Assembly (NCBI RefSeq): GCF_001027285.1
Contig: NZ_CP011509.1
Span: 1,558,501 to 1,622,500 of the forward strand
Direction of reading: 5' to 3'
Source: Archangium gephyra
GTDB taxonomy: Bacteria; Myxococcota; Myxococcia; Myxococcales; Myxococcaceae
DNA length: 64,000 bases
The position numbers were made by a program, and so were the translations under genes. The first letter of the stretch is position 1. Each line of letters opens with the position of its first letter. Below are positions 7,640 to 18,053 of this stretch, piece after piece. The notes beneath the pieces are model-generated. The model worked only from the letters and a program-made list of their open reading frames with translations. It made no database searches and was not told where the DNA came from.

Positions 7640-9595
7640 ATGCGGGCTTCCTCCTTTTTCGTCGTGATGCTTCTGGTGATGACGGCATGCCGAAGCCATT
7701 TGGAGGGTGGCGCGGGCTGCGAGACGCGCATGGACACCCCACTCCCGATACGCCCAGCCGGGGAGTTGGAAGGGGCGGAGGCGGTACGTGCCCAGGCCTG
7801 GGCGGCAGCGCGCGGGCTGAAATTCAAGGGAGCGTGGCTGACGCTGGGGTTGCGCGTGGAGGGCGAACGGGTCCAGCTGCTCGGCTTGAGCAAGCACGAG
7901 GGAATGGGTGCCGAGGCGAGCGCGGAAGAAGCCGGGAGCTTCCGCTCCCTGATGGATTGGGCGCTGTCCCGGTACGCACGGGGACAGCAGGGCGAGGTGG
8001 TGCTGACGCTGCGGAGGGGCGAGGGGAGGTGGAGGGAGGAGGTGGAGTCCACCGGCCTGGTGCTCTCGGCCACTCTGCCCGAGGCACCCTATGAGGCCTT
8101 CCTGCGCCACCAGCGCGAGAAGTTGTTGGCCCCTGTTCTCTCCGAGGAGGAGCGCGACGAGGGACTGACCGTGCTCAAGAGGTTGGAGCAGTGGCTGTTG
8201 CTGCAACCGCAGGGGGCATGGGAGCAGGCCCCTTCACCTCTGGAGAAGTACGTGACGCTGCTGGAGGAGGAGCGGCAGCGCGAGGTGCGCTGGCAGGCCG
8301 TGCAGCGCAAGCTGAGGGAGTACGAGGAATGGGGGCGTCAGCTGCTGGCCACCTACGTCCCGCCTCCCCGCCGCCTGGCACCGGGCTACCTGCTGAGCGA
8401 GTCGCCCCTGCGCGAGCAGTCGCTGCGGGCCCTGGGCAGTGCCACGCTGGCCTGGGCCTACGCGCATACAGAGGACCCGGACTTCCTGAAGCGCACACCC
8501 GATGAGGTAGCGCTCTACCTGCTGGCGAGCCGCTCGGCCCTGGCGAGCGCGGTGCGGTTGGGCCGGCTGGCACCGGTGCAACTGGACTACAACGAGGCTT
8601 TCGACTCGGAGGTGTACAAGCCCGAGGAGCTGTTGGTGGAAGTGCTGGTGGGCCTGACACCGGGCGCGGGCGAGGTGGCCGACGCACGGGCGGCCGTCAC
8701 CGGCAGGAGCATCACCGAGCACCGGCTCACGCGCACCGAGCGCGTGGTGTGTGCGCTGGCGGTGCTGTTGCCCTTCGTGGCCGGTGCGGTGCTGATTCGC
8801 GGCGGAGACGAGGGCGCGGATCAACTGGCGCTACTCACCGGCCGCAGCCTGGACGAGGTGCGGGTGCTCTCGCGGGTGGCCTCGCACCTCTCGCCGGCAG
8901 ACGCGAAGGAGATTGAGCGTCTGATGGCGGCGGCCTCTCGAGGCCACACCTTCACCGAGGAGGAGTGGCAATTCCTCCAGCGGGTGGCGCGTGGGCTGGA
9001 GGCTCCGTTGCGCGAGGCAGCCGGAGCACTGAAGGCGGGTCAGAAGGTGCCGCTGCTGGGGGCCCGCCTGCTGCCGGACGGGAGCCGGATGTTACCCGGT
9101 ACGCCCGCTCACAAGGCGCAGCGCTGGGTGGACTATCAGTTCCGCCACCCGGAGAAGTACCGCCGCTTTTCCTTCCAGCCGGACTCTGGCTGGGAGCGCA
9201 TGTACGCGTCCATCCTCGACAACCGGCAGGCGGGCAATGCCTTCGAGGACGCCATCCTCCAGACAGGGAGATACGAGCGCAACACCGCGATGATGATGCC
9301 TCCACCGGGCAGCCACGCGCGCGGCTTCATCCCCGACTCCGTCAAGGGCAACCCGGCGGAACTGGTGTGGGGCCAGCCCTACTCCTTCGTCGAGGCCAAG
9401 GCTCGCCAGAAGCTGCCCCTCACCGGCAATCTCGAGGCCATGATTGACTACGTCGATGAGTACGGTGGTCACATCGAGGTATGGATCCGCTCCATCCGGC
9501 ATGCCGATGGTCCTACGAGTCTTTCAGGACCACTGCTCCAGCGGTTGAATCGCTTGCAGCGGTTTGGCAAGGCAAGCGTAAGGCCTTACCCATGA
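7640..9595 (+). CDS. Lipoprotein polymorphic toxin with pre-toxin TG-like region and PD-(D/E)XK-like nuclease C-terminus
   Basis: A 651-aa protein starting MRASSFFVVMLLVMTAC with lipobox MTAC. A long helical N-terminal region of unknown fold is followed near residues 338-388 by a segment resembling pre-toxin TG domains (LTPGAGEVADARAAVTGR, then hydrophobic ALAVLLPFVAGAVLI). The last 125 residues carry GNAFEDAIL, then Asp566 in FIPDSV and Glu585-x-Lys587 in FVEAKAR, the spacing of a PD-(D/E)XK nuclease site. Outer-membrane lipoprotein toxins transferred between cells by contact are known in myxobacteria as SitA. This one looks like an independent version. The next gene probably encodes immunity. 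Confidence 0.8.
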   Translation: MRASSFFVVMLLVMTACRSHLEGGAGCETRMDTPLPIRPAGELEGAEAVRAQAWAAARGLKFKGAWLTLGLRVEGERVQLLGLSKHEGMGAEASAEEAGSFRSLMDWALSRYARGQQGEVVLTLRRGEGRWREEVESTGLVLSATLPEAPYEAFLRHQREKLLAPVLSEEERDEGLTVLKRLEQWLLLQPQGAWEQAPSPLEKYVTLLEEERQREVRWQAVQRKLREYEEWGRQLLATYVPPPRRLAPGYLLSESPLREQSLRALGSATLAWAYAHTEDPDFLKRTPDEVALYLLASRSALASAVRLGRLAPVQLDYNEAFDSEVYKPEELLVEVLVGLTPGAGEVADARAAVTGRSITEHRLTRTERVVCALAVLLPFVAGAVLIRGGDEGADQLALLTGRSLDEVRVLSRVASHLSPADAKEIERLMAAASRGHTFTEEEWQFLQRVARGLEAPLREAAGALKAGQKVPLLGARLLPDGSRMLPGTPAHKAQRWVDYQFRHPEKYRRFSFQPDSGWERMYASILDNRQAGNAFEDAILQTGRYERNTAMMMPPPGSHARGFIPDSVKGNPAELVWGQPYSFVEAKARQKLPLTGNLEAMIDYVDEYGGHIEVWIRSIRHADGPTSLSGPLLQRLNRLQRFGKASVRPYP

Positions 9596-9655
9596 GGCAC
9601 TCCTGACCCACAAGCCCACGCTCGCCTCTCCGTACCTTTCGAGGTCCGCCCGGCA

Positions 9656-10459
9656 ATGCCCATCAAGTCCGTTGAAACCCAGATAAGCCTTCCTCCGGGC
9701 CGCCTTTCGGGCGAATGCGTGAGGGAGTTCCTCGAGCTCGCTCTTCGCGGGTATGGGTGGTTCGAGCCGAGACGCTACGGCTCCGCGTCCCTGGGGAAAA
9801 CCATTGAGCCGGGCCGGCTCGACCTCGCGCCACTCGTTGCTCACTACGAGGAACGCAAGAGCCTGTGTATCGCCGCCAGGACAGACCGGGATTTCATCTG
9901 GTTCTCGCCATCCCCGGCCGATGCTCCACCTCACGCGGGTGACATCTCCTGGATCACCTCCGCCCGCTCGGCCTCCAACGCATCCTGGCGTGCCGCCCAT
10001 GCGCAACAAGTGCTCGAGCTGATGCGCCTCGTGCAATCACCGTTGGCGCTGTCGGGCCTGGAGACGGATCTCCACGCGAAGCAATGGCGGCTCGTTCACA
10101 AGAGCATTCCCACGGAAGACGAAAAGGAGTTCACCTTCTCGGAACGGGAGTTCACCGTCCGCGACTACAGCCAGGGGCTTGCGGGCCTCGTCTGGCGCAA
10201 CTTCTTCGGGCCTCCCTTCCTGCGCATGTTCGGCCAGCGTCTCGGCACACTGCCCGTGGGATGCCGCGAGTCGCTCGGAGAGGACGTCGTCCTCGTCCAG
10301 CCCTACGTGCTGCCCACCGAGGCCGGCACCGAGGCTGGCGTGGCCCGCGAGCGCGAGCTCATGTCCCTGCTCGGCTCCGAGTGCTTCTACGACCACGAGC
10401 GTCACACCCTTCCCACCCGTCGCCCTGTTCTTGACGCACTCGGTCATCCCCTGCACTGA
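9656..10459 (+). CDS. Probable immunity protein for the upstream toxin
   Basis: A 267-aa soluble protein, no signal peptide or membrane segment, starting MPIKSVETQISLPPGRL 60 bases after the toxin stop. I recognise no specific domain. Size, cytoplasmic location and its place directly after a toxin gene fit the large Imm families found beside myxobacterial polymorphic toxins. WFEPRRYG near the N-terminus and ECFYDHERH near the C-terminus are possible family signatures. The role is inference from position only. Confidence 0.6.
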   Translation: MPIKSVETQISLPPGRLSGECVREFLELALRGYGWFEPRRYGSASLGKTIEPGRLDLAPLVAHYEERKSLCIAARTDRDFIWFSPSPADAPPHAGDISWITSARSASNASWRAAHAQQVLELMRLVQSPLALSGLETDLHAKQWRLVHKSIPTEDEKEFTFSEREFTVRDYSQGLAGLVWRNFFGPPFLRMFGQRLGTLPVGCRESLGEDVVLVQPYVLPTEAGTEAGVARERELMSLLGSECFYDHERHTLPTRRPVLDALGHPLH

Positions 10460-10590
10460 GCGCTTCCAGTCGCCACCGGCTCCAGTCGGCCCATCCCACA
10501 GCCCCCCACCCCGCCGGGCCAGCGGGCGGCCGGGGCCCTCGTGGTGACGATTGTCGAACCCTGGGGATCCAACCCGGCGGTCAAATCGCA

Positions 10591-11283
10591 ATGACAGCAA
10601 GAGCGATGGGTGACGGGGACGGGCGGGGCACGGTAAGTCGCCGAGGGATGGAGTGGGATGCGCGGACATTGCAACGCTTCCGGGACGGTGAGCCGGAGAC
10701 CCTGGGACGGGTGTACCGGGCGCACGCGGAGACGTTGGCACGGATGCTGCGGGCCATGGCGTGGCGGGGGCGGGGCTTCGGGCAGATGAGGGGCGCGCTG
10801 GAGCTGGAGAACACGGTGCTGGAGACGTTCGCCCGGGCCTTCGAGCCGCGGGCGAGGGCGGCGTACGACGGGGTGCGGCCGTACGGGCACTTCCTGGTGG
10901 GCATCGCGCGCAACGTGCTGTTGGAGCAGACGCGGCAGCGCGAGGTGGCGGTGGGGCTGGAGCCCTTCGAGGAGACGGGCGGGGTGCCCGAGGAGGGCGA
11001 GGGCCTGGCGCAGACCTTGGAGGACCGGGAGGTGGAGGGGTTGCTGGCGGTCTTCAAGGGCGGGCTGTCGGAGGAGGAGCGGCGGCTGTTCGAGCTGCGC
11101 TTCGGCGAGGACGGGCTGGCGCAGGAGAGCGCGGCGGAGCAGCTGGGGCTGACGCGCATCCAGGTGCGGCGGCGGGAGCTGGGGTTGAAGACGCGGCTGC
11201 TCGAGTTCCTGCAGGCGCGGGGGTACCTGGAAGGGATGGAAGTGAAGGGGTGGAGCTTCTTCAAGCGGCGAGGCCAGTCATGA
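10591..11283 (+). CDS. RNA polymerase sigma-70 family factor, ECF-like
   Basis: A 230-aa ECF-like sigma factor. Region 2 covers about residues 25-95 (FRDGEPETLGRVYRAHAETL to YGHFLVGIARNVLLEQ). Region 4 is a helix-turn-helix near residues 165-205 (LSEEERRLFELRF, AAEQLGLTRIQVRRRELGLKTRL). The start could also be the ATG at 10648 (MEWDARTLQRF); the annotated start has no clear ribosome site. The stop overlaps the next start as ATGA, the classical arrangement of a sigma factor with its regulator. Confidence 0.88.
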   Translation: MTARAMGDGDGRGTVSRRGMEWDARTLQRFRDGEPETLGRVYRAHAETLARMLRAMAWRGRGFGQMRGALELENTVLETFARAFEPRARAAYDGVRPYGHFLVGIARNVLLEQTRQREVAVGLEPFEETGGVPEEGEGLAQTLEDREVEGLLAVFKGGLSEEERRLFELRFGEDGLAQESAAEQLGLTRIQVRRRELGLKTRLLEFLQARGYLEGMEVKGWSFFKRRGQS

Positions 11284-12035
11284 CGAGGTGTGGGGACCGG
11301 CAGGCGAAGCAGGCGCTGGAGGCGCTCTTCCGGGGCGAGCTGGACGGGGAGGGCTTCCACCGTTTGCGCGCGCACGCCGCGGGGTGTGACGAGTGCCACG
11401 AGGCCTACGACAAGCTGGGCCGGGTGGAGTCGGCGCTGGAGCAGCGTGCGTTGCCCGCGAGCCGGGAGGCGCTGCTGGAGAAGGAGCTGATGGCACGGCT
11501 GGGCGCCGCCGCGACGCCGGCCCGGGCACCGGTGCGGACCGAGCGCGCGAGTTTCTTCCCGCGCTTCCTGGTGCCGGCGATGGCGGGGCTGGCGATGGCG
11601 GGGCTGGCGCTGCTGGTGGTGGTGCCGCAGCTGCGGACGCGCGAGTCGGAGTGGCAGTCGCGTGGCGGAGAGAAGGGCACGGCGGCCTGGGGCATCCGGG
11701 TGTTCTGCGTGGGCGCGGACGGACAGGTGCGGGGCGAGGCGAGGCCGGGCGGCAGGCTGGTGTGCGGAGAGGGGAGCGCGGTGCAGTTCAGCTACACGGC
11801 GCCGGAGGCGGCGAGGCTGACGGTGGAGGCGACCTCGCCCGAGGGGGAGCCGCTGCGCTTCTTCCCGCCGGAGGGCACGGTACAGGTGGTGGAGGCGGGA
11901 GTGGACGTCCTCCTGCCGCTGAGCACGCCGGTGCAGGAGGGCTGGCTCGCCGGGCCGCTGGAAGTGCGAGCAACCTTCGAGGATGCCCAGGGCCGCGCGC
12001 TTTCCAGGACGCACCTGACGCTGACCCCTCGGTAA
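11280..12035 (+). CDS. Putative membrane anti-sigma factor with zinc-finger motif
   Basis: A 251-aa single-pass membrane protein, translationally coupled to the sigma factor. The N-terminal 55 residues hold a ZAS-type motif, HAAGCDECHEAYDKL (H-x3-C-x2-C), the usual sigma-binding zinc domain. One transmembrane helix lies near residues 97-117 (FLVPAMAGLAMAGLALLVVV). The periplasmic part is a small beta domain with two cysteines (IRVFCVGADG, GRLVCGEG) that could form a disulfide. Anti-sigma role is inferred from context and motif; the signal it senses is unknown. Confidence 0.78.
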   Translation: MTRCGDRQAKQALEALFRGELDGEGFHRLRAHAAGCDECHEAYDKLGRVESALEQRALPASREALLEKELMARLGAAATPARAPVRTERASFFPRFLVPAMAGLAMAGLALLVVVPQLRTRESEWQSRGGEKGTAAWGIRVFCVGADGQVRGEARPGGRLVCGEGSAVQFSYTAPEAARLTVEATSPEGEPLRFFPPEGTVQVVEAGVDVLLPLSTPVQEGWLAGPLEVRATFEDAQGRALSRTHLTLTPR

Positions 12036-12117
12036 CGCCGCTGACCGGCCTGGGAAGCAATCGAATCCACCCGGCCCCTTGGCGTGCGGCGGTTGCCCCC
12101 CCACCGTCAGTCGCGCC

Positions 12118-12603
12118 ATGAGCCCCCAGCCTGTCGTCCGAGTCCTCTTCCTGAGCATGGGCAACGCGGCCCGGAGCATCATGGCCGAGTACCTGCTGCG
12201 CCGGCTGGGCCACGAGCGCTTCGAGACCTTCAGCGCGGGTGTGCTGCCGAGGGGAGAGGTGCACCCGCTGGCGCTCAAGGTGCTGCGAGAACGCTTCCGT
12301 CTCGAGCCCACCGGTGCACGCAGCAAGTCCTGGGAGGAACTGCAAGGCGAGCACTTCGACCTGGTCATCACGCTGTGCGACAAGGCGCACGAGGCCTGGG
12401 CGGTGTGGCCGGGACGGCCGCGGGCGGCGTACTGGGACGAGCCGGACCCGGTGGCCTTCGAGGGGAGCGAAGCAGCGCGCGAGCAGCTCTTCCTCCAGGT
12501 GGGGCGGGAGCTGTCCCAGCGCCTGGATCTGCTGTGCGCGCTGCCGGTGGAGAAGCTGCTGCACCTGCCGCACGGTGACGAGCGGGTGGCGGCACCGCTG
12601 TAG
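12118..12603 (+). CDS. ArsC/low-molecular-weight phosphatase homologue lacking the catalytic cysteine
   Basis: A 161-aa protein of the LMW phosphotyrosine phosphatase / thioredoxin-type arsenate reductase fold. The P-loop, normally C-x5-R-S after a hydrophobic strand, reads FLSMGNAARSIMAE, with Ser13 where the nucleophilic cysteine should be. The aspartate-containing WDEPDPVAF loop near residue 106 is kept, as is LVITLCDKAHE. Without the cysteine, normal arsenate reductase or phosphatase chemistry is not expected, so a binding or regulatory role is possible. I chose the ATG at 12118; a TTG at 12079 is a weaker upstream option. It has no arsenic-resistance neighbours. Confidence 0.8.
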   Translation: MSPQPVVRVLFLSMGNAARSIMAEYLLRRLGHERFETFSAGVLPRGEVHPLALKVLRERFRLEPTGARSKSWEELQGEHFDLVITLCDKAHEAWAVWPGRPRAAYWDEPDPVAFEGSEAAREQLFLQVGRELSQRLDLLCALPVEKLLHLPHGDERVAAPL

Positions 12604-12719
12604 CGGTTTCGATTCCCACGCGGACACCTCCAGGTGCCGGAGCGGAGAATCACGGGACACGTGTGCGCTCGGCTGGACGCCTGCCCCGGTGAGGGGCGTT
12701 TCCCTACCCAGGAACGAAC

Positions 12720-15700
12720 GTGAAGGCTCCTCGGGTTGGGTCAACGCCAAACCTCAGAACTGGAGCAGGCCCTTTGAATCGTCGCACCAGCCCATCCAGC
12801 CGTACCCAGACTGGGAAGAAGACCCGCAAGCCGACCACGCTCGCCCGCCACGCGCACGCCCGTCCCCGGCGGATCGCGACCGTCGAGGCGCTCGAGACAC
12901 TGCTGGAGTCCCTGCGCGCCGTCACCCACGGAGACTTCTCCGTGCGGCTTCCGCCCGAGGCACAGCCCCAGGCGATGGAGGACATCGCCCACGCCTTCAA
13001 CGCGATGGTGGCGATGAACCAGCGGATGCAGGACGAGCTGGTGCGCGTGGAGCGCGTGGTGGGCCGCGAGGGGCAGATGGCGGAGCGCGCGTCGCTCGGC
13101 CCGGTGAGTGGCGGCTGGGCCTCGAGCATCGGCTCCATCAACTCGCTCATCGCGGACCTGGTGCAGCCCACCACCGAGGTGGCGCGCGTGCTGGGCGCGG
13201 TGGCCCGCGGTGACCTGACGCAGAAGATGGCGCTGGACCTCCCGGGGCAGCCGGTGAAGGGCGAGTTCCTTCGCATCGGCACCACGGTGAACGCGATGGT
13301 GGATCAGCTCAGCTCCTTCGCCGCCGAAGTGACGCGCGTCGCGCGCGAAGTCGGTACGGAAGGAAAGCTGGGAGGCCAGGCGCGCGTGCCCGGGGTGGCC
13401 GGGACGTGGAAGGACCTCACCGACAGCGTGAACCAGCTGGCCAACAACCTCACCGCCCAGGTGCGTAACATCGCCGAGGTGACCACCTCCGTGGCCCGCG
13501 GTGACCTGTCGCGCAAGATTACGGTCGACGCGCGCGGCGAGGTGCTCGAGCTGAAGAACACCGTCAACACGATGGTGGATCAGCTCCGCTCGTTCGCGGG
13601 CGAAGTGACGCGCGTCGCGAAGGAAGTCGGTACCGAGGGCAAGCTGGGTGGCCAGGCCGACGTGCCCGGCGTCTCCGGCGTGTGGAAGGACCTCACCGAC
13701 AACGTGAACCTGATGGCCTCCAACCTCACCACCCAGGTGCGAGGCATCGTCAAGGTCGTGACGGCGGTCGCCAACGGGGACTTGTCCCAGCGCCTCGTCG
13801 TCGATGCCAAGGGCGAGGTGGCCGCGCTGGCCGACACGCTCAACAGCATGACGAAGACACTGGGCATCTTCGCCGACCAGGTGACCAGCGTCGCCAAGAC
13901 GGTGGGCGTGGAAGGCAAGCTGGGCGCCCAGGCGGATGTGCCCGGTGTGGCCGGTACGTGGAAGGACCTCACGGACAACGTGAACCTGCTGGCCAACAAC
14001 CTCACCGCCCAGGTGCGCAACATCGCCGAGGTGAGCACGGCCGTTGCCCGCGGTGACCTGTCCAAGAAGATCACCGTGGACGCGCGGGGCGAGGTGCTCG
14101 AGCTGAAGAACACCATCAACACGATGGTGGAGCAGCTCCGCTCGTTCGCCGGTGAGGTGACCCGCGTCGCGAAGGAAGTCGGTACGGAAGGAAAGCTGGG
14201 TGGCCAGGCCGACGTGCCCGGCGTCTCCGGTACCTGGAAGGACCTCACCGACAACGTGAACTTCATGGCCTCCAACCTGACCGCCCAGGTGCGCAACATC
14301 GCCCTGGTGACCACGGCGGTGGCCAATGGAGATCTGTCCAAGAAGATCACCGTGGACGTGAAGGGTGAGATCCTCGAGCTGAAGAACACCATCAACACGA
14401 TGGTGGACCAGCTCCGCTCGTTCGCCGCCGAAGTGACGCGCGTCGCGAAGGAAGTGGGTACGGAAGGAAAGCTGGGCGGCCAGGCCGAGGTGCAGGGCGT
14501 GTCGGGCGTCTGGAAGGACCTGACCGACAGCGTGAACTCGATGGCCTCCAACCTCACCAACCAGGTGCGCAACATCGCCAAGGTGACGACGGCGGTGGCC
14601 AATGGAGATCTGTCCAAGAAGATCACCGTCGACGCGAAGGGTGAAATCCTCGAGCTGAAGGACACCATCAACACGATGGTGGATCAGCTCAACGCGTTCG
14701 CTTCCGAGGTGACCCGCGTCGCGCGCGAGGTCGGTACCGAGGGCAAGCTGGGTGGCCAGGCGCGTGTGCCCGGGGTCGCCGGCACGTGGAAGGACCTCAC
14801 CGACAACGTGAACCTGATGGCCCGCAACCTGACCACGCAGGTGCGCGGCATCGTCAAGGTGGTGACCGCGGTCGCCAACGGCGACCTGACCCAGAAGCTC
14901 GTCGTCGACGCCAAGGGCGAGGTGGCCGCGCTGGCGGACACCATCAACAGCATGACGGACACGCTGGGCACCTTCGCGCAGCAGGTGTCCACGGTGGCCC
15001 GTGAGGTGGGTATCGAGGGCAAGCTGGGTGGCCAGGCCAAGGTGCCCGGTGCCCGCGGGGCCTGGAGGCAGCTGACCGACAACGTGAATCAGCTCGCCGG
15101 CAACCTGACGTCCCAGGTGCGCGCCATCTCCGAGGTGGCCACCGCCGTGACGAAGGGTGACCTGACGCGGTTCATCTCGGTGGATGCGGGCGGCGAGCTG
15201 GCCGCCCTGAAGGACAACATCAACCAGATGATCGTCAACCTCAAGGAGACGACCCAGAAGAACACCGAGCAGGACTGGCTCAAGACGAACCTGGCCAAGT
15301 TCTCCGGCATGATGCAGGGACAGAAGAACCTGGAGGCCGTCTCCCGGCTCATCATGTCCGAGCTGACGCCCCTGGTCTCCGCCCACCACGGTGCCTTCTT
15401 CCTCATGGACTCCGAGGAAGGCCACCCCGTGGCCAAGCTCACCTCCAGCTACGCCTACCGCGAGCGCAAGAACGTGGGCAACCGCTTCCGCCTCGGCGAG
15501 GGCGTGGTGGGCCAGTGCGCCCTGGAGAAGAAGACCATCCTCCTCACCCACGTGCCGGCGGACTACATCCGCATCACCTCCGGCCTGGGCGAGGCCAGCC
15601 CCCTCAATGTCATCGTCCTGCCCGTCCTCTTCGAGGGCGAGGTGAAGGCCGTCATCGAGCTGGCCTCCTTCCACCCGTTCAGCGCCATCCACCAGATCTT

Positions 15701-18053
15701 CCTGGACCAGCTCACCGAGAGCATCGGCGTGGTGCTCAACATGATCATGGCCAACATGCGCACCGAGGAGCTGCTGCGTCAGTCGCAGAGCCTCGCCAAC
15801 GAGCTGCAGAGCCAGTCGCGCGAGCTCACCCAGCAGCAGGAGGAGCTCAAGCGCTCCAACTCGGCGCTGGAGGCCCAGGCCCTCGAGCTGGAGGAGAAGG
15901 CCAAGCTGCTCGAGCAGCAGAACATCAAGGTGGAGGAGAAGAACCGCGAAGTGGAGCAGGCGCGCTCCTCCCTGGAGGAGAAGGCCGAGCAGCTCTCGCT
16001 CATCTCCAAGTACAAGAGCGAGTTCCTCGCCAACATGTCCCACGAGCTGCGCACGCCGCTCAACAGCATGCTGGTGCTCGCCAAGCTGCTCGCGGACAAC
16101 TCCGACGGCTCGCTGGGCCGCAAGCAGGTGGAGTACGCGGAGACCATCTACTCCTCGGGTGGGGATCTGCTGTCCCTCATCAACGAGATCCTCGACCTGT
16201 CCAAGGTGGAGGCCGGGAAGATGCAGGTGGAGCCGCGCGACTCCGCCGTGGCGGAGCTGGTGGAGTTCGCCCGCCGCACCTTCGGCCCCGTGGCCGAGCA
16301 GAAGCACCTGGGCTTCCTCACCGAGGTGGGCTCGGAAGTGCCCGCCACCGTCTTCACGGACCCCAAGCGGTTGCAGCAGATTTTGAAGAACCTGCTGTCC
16401 AACGCCTTCAAGTTCACCAGCACGGGCCAGGTGACGCTGCGCATCCGCATGGCGGACACCGAGGAGCGCTTCGCCGCGCCGGAGCTGGTGGAGGCCGACC
16501 AGGTGCTCGCCTTCTCCGTCATCGACACGGGCATCGGCATCCCCGAGGACAAGCAGAAGCTCATCTTCGAGGCCTTCCAGCAGGCGGATGGCACCACCAG
16601 CCGCAAGTACGGCGGCACCGGCCTGGGCCTCTCCATCAGCCGCGAGCTGGCGCGTCTGCTCGGCGGGGAAATCCGCGTGCGCAGCTCGCGCGGGGCCGGC
16701 AGCACCTTCACCCTTTACCTGCCGCGCAGCTACAGCGGCCCCGAGCGGGGCGGCGAGCCGGCCAGCGACTCGGACGTGGGCTACACCCCCATGCTGCGCG
16801 AGCTGCTGCCGCGCGACGAGGTGCACGGCACCGCGGCCCCCCACCCGCTGGTGGATGACCGCGATGACCTCGGCCCGGATGACCGCGTGCTGCTCGTCGC
16901 GGTGGATGACCTGGAGTTCGCCCGGGGCCTGGTGGCCACGGCCCACCAGAGCGGCCTCAAGGCCCTGGTGGCCACGCGCGGCGACGTGGCGCTCTCCCTC
17001 GCCCAGCGGCTCAAGCCGTACGCCATCGTCCTGCAGCTGGGCCTGCCCGTCATCGACGGCTGGAGCGTGTTGGATCAGCTCAAGCGCGACACGCGCACCC
17101 GCCGCATCCCCGTCCAGGTGGTGAGCGTGGACCGGCTGCGCGGCGCCTCGTGCGGCGGCGGCTTCGTCTACCTCGACCGGCCCTTCACCGCCGAGGCCAT
17201 CCAGGGCGCCTTCAGCCACCTGGAGCTCAAGGCCAACGGCCACCCGCGCAAGCTGCTGCTGGTGGACCCCAAGCCCGAGCTGCGTGACTGCGTGCAGCAG
17301 CTCATCGACATGGGCGAGTCCCTGGAGATGCGCCAGCTCGAGTCCAGCCGGGCCGTGGAGGCCCTGGACCGCGGCGAGGTGGACGCGCTCGCCCTGGACC
17401 TGGCCTCGCCCGGTGGACGGGGAATGAAGCTGCTGGTGGAGCTGGTGCGCCGGCCCGCCCGCCTGCCCCCCGTGCTCCTCTATAGCGGCTCGCAGCTCCT
17501 CCCGGATGACGAGCGGCGGCTGCGGCGCTCGGCCGAGGCCGTGCTGCTCGAGGCGGCCGCCCGCTCGCCCGAGGCCGTGCTCGGCGAGGTGGGCCGCTTC
17601 CTCCGCCGCGTGGGGGACCAGTCCCGCGCCTCCGCCGAGGAGTTGAAGGAGCTCTCCCGCTCGCTCACCGGCCGCAAGGTTCTTCTGGTGGACGATGACG
17701 CTCGTAACATCTTCGCTCTCACCAGCGTCCTGGAGAACCATGGCATGCAGGTGACGTTCGCCCAGGACGGACGGGCGGCCATGGACCTCATGGAGAAGAA
17801 TCCGGAACTGGATGTGGTTCTGTTGGACGTGATGATGCCGGAGATGGACGGCTACCAGGCGATGCGCGCCATCCGCGCGGATTCCCGGTGGGCGTCGCTG
17901 CCGGTCATCGCCATCACCGCGCGGGCGTTGAAGGACGACCGCGAGAAGTGCCTGGAAGCAGGCGCGTCCGATTATTTGTCCAAGCCGGTCGACACCGAGC
18001 GGCTTCTGGAGTTGATTCGCCGGTGGGTGGAGCCTTGCGCGGGAGCGAGATGA
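12720..18053 (+). CDS. Soluble hybrid histidine kinase with tandem HAMP array, GAF and three receiver domains
   Basis: A 1777-aa signalling protein, GTG start, no transmembrane segment. Residues 1-60 are basic. Residues about 60-830 form a HAMP array: a divergent first unit, then repeats of 92 aa with [15 protein letters not shown] and [12 protein letters not shown] signatures. Next are GAF (865-1010), a coiled coil, HisKA with His1108 in MSHELRTP, and HATPase (1215-1330). Then come two degenerate receivers (the first reads VLQLGLP where the phospho-acceptor Asp should be) and a complete receiver with Asp1703 in [12 protein letters not shown]. The architecture is like fungal group III (Nik1/Os-1) osmosensor kinases. 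The stop overlaps the next kinase gene as ATGA. Confidence 0.95.
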   Translation: MKAPRVGSTPNLRTGAGPLNRRTSPSSRTQTGKKTRKPTTLARHAHARPRRIATVEALETLLESLRAVTHGDFSVRLPPEAQPQAMEDIAHAFNAMVAMNQRMQDELVRVERVVGREGQMAERASLGPVSGGWASSIGSINSLIADLVQPTTEVARVLGAVARGDLTQKMALDLPGQPVKGEFLRIGTTVNAMVDQLSSFAAEVTRVAREVGTEGKLGGQARVPGVAGTWKDLTDSVNQLANNLTAQVRNIAEVTTSVARGDLSRKITVDARGEVLELKNTVNTMVDQLRSFAGEVTRVAKEVGTEGKLGGQADVPGVSGVWKDLTDNVNLMASNLTTQVRGIVKVVTAVANGDLSQRLVVDAKGEVAALADTLNSMTKTLGIFADQVTSVAKTVGVEGKLGAQADVPGVAGTWKDLTDNVNLLANNLTAQVRNIAEVSTAVARGDLSKKITVDARGEVLELKNTINTMVEQLRSFAGEVTRVAKEVGTEGKLGGQADVPGVSGTWKDLTDNVNFMASNLTAQVRNIALVTTAVANGDLSKKITVDVKGEILELKNTINTMVDQLRSFAAEVTRVAKEVGTEGKLGGQAEVQGVSGVWKDLTDSVNSMASNLTNQVRNIAKVTTAVANGDLSKKITVDAKGEILELKDTINTMVDQLNAFASEVTRVAREVGTEGKLGGQARVPGVAGTWKDLTDNVNLMARNLTTQVRGIVKVVTAVANGDLTQKLVVDAKGEVAALADTINSMTDTLGTFAQQVSTVAREVGIEGKLGGQAKVPGARGAWRQLTDNVNQLAGNLTSQVRAISEVATAVTKGDLTRFISVDAGGELAALKDNINQMIVNLKETTQKNTEQDWLKTNLAKFSGMMQGQKNLEAVSRLIMSELTPLVSAHHGAFFLMDSEEGHPVAKLTSSYAYRERKNVGNRFRLGEGVVGQCALEKKTILLTHVPADYIRITSGLGEASPLNVIVLPVLFEGEVKAVIELASFHPFSAIHQIFLDQLTESIGVVLNMIMANMRTEELLRQSQSLANELQSQSRELTQQQEELKRSNSALEAQALELEEKAKLLEQQNIKVEEKNREVEQARSSLEEKAEQLSLISKYKSEFLANMSHELRTPLNSMLVLAKLLADNSDGSLGRKQVEYAETIYSSGGDLLSLINEILDLSKVEAGKMQVEPRDSAVAELVEFARRTFGPVAEQKHLGFLTEVGSEVPATVFTDPKRLQQILKNLLSNAFKFTSTGQVTLRIRMADTEERFAAPELVEADQVLAFSVIDTGIGIPEDKQKLIFEAFQQADGTTSRKYGGTGLGLSISRELARLLGGEIRVRSSRGAGSTFTLYLPRSYSGPERGGEPASDSDVGYTPMLRELLPRDEVHGTAAPHPLVDDRDDLGPDDRVLLVAVDDLEFARGLVATAHQSGLKALVATRGDVALSLAQRLKPYAIVLQLGLPVIDGWSVLDQLKRDTRTRRIPVQVVSVDRLRGASCGGGFVYLDRPFTAEAIQGAFSHLELKANGHPRKLLLVDPKPELRDCVQQLIDMGESLEMRQLESSRAVEALDRGEVDALALDLASPGGRGMKLLVELVRRPARLPPVLLYSGSQLLPDDERRLRRSAEAVLLEAAARSPEAVLGEVGRFLRRVGDQSRASAEELKELSRSLTGRKVLLVDDDARNIFALTSVLENHGMQVTFAQDGRAAMDLMEKNPELDVVLLDVMMPEMDGYQAMRAIRADSRWASLPVIAITARALKDDREKCLEAGASDYLSKPVDTERLLELIRRWVEPCAGAR
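13185..15210 (+). repeat. Tandem 276-bp repeats encoding HAMP units
   Basis: Seven successive units of about 276 bp (92 codons) inside the hybrid kinase gene. They can be followed by the recurring GGTACGGAAGGAAAGCTGGG-type segment near 13356, 13630, 13900, 14182, 14457, 14733 and 15010, with a final shorter unit near 15150. Units alternate between two subtypes: one with [15 protein letters not shown], the other with [14 protein letters not shown]. Copies keep long identical stretches at the DNA level, consistent with duplication or gene conversion. Confidence 0.9.

Noticed and set aside
13185-15210. 276-bp repeats considered as a non-coding satellite
   Set aside because: All units stay in one open frame and match HAMP domains.
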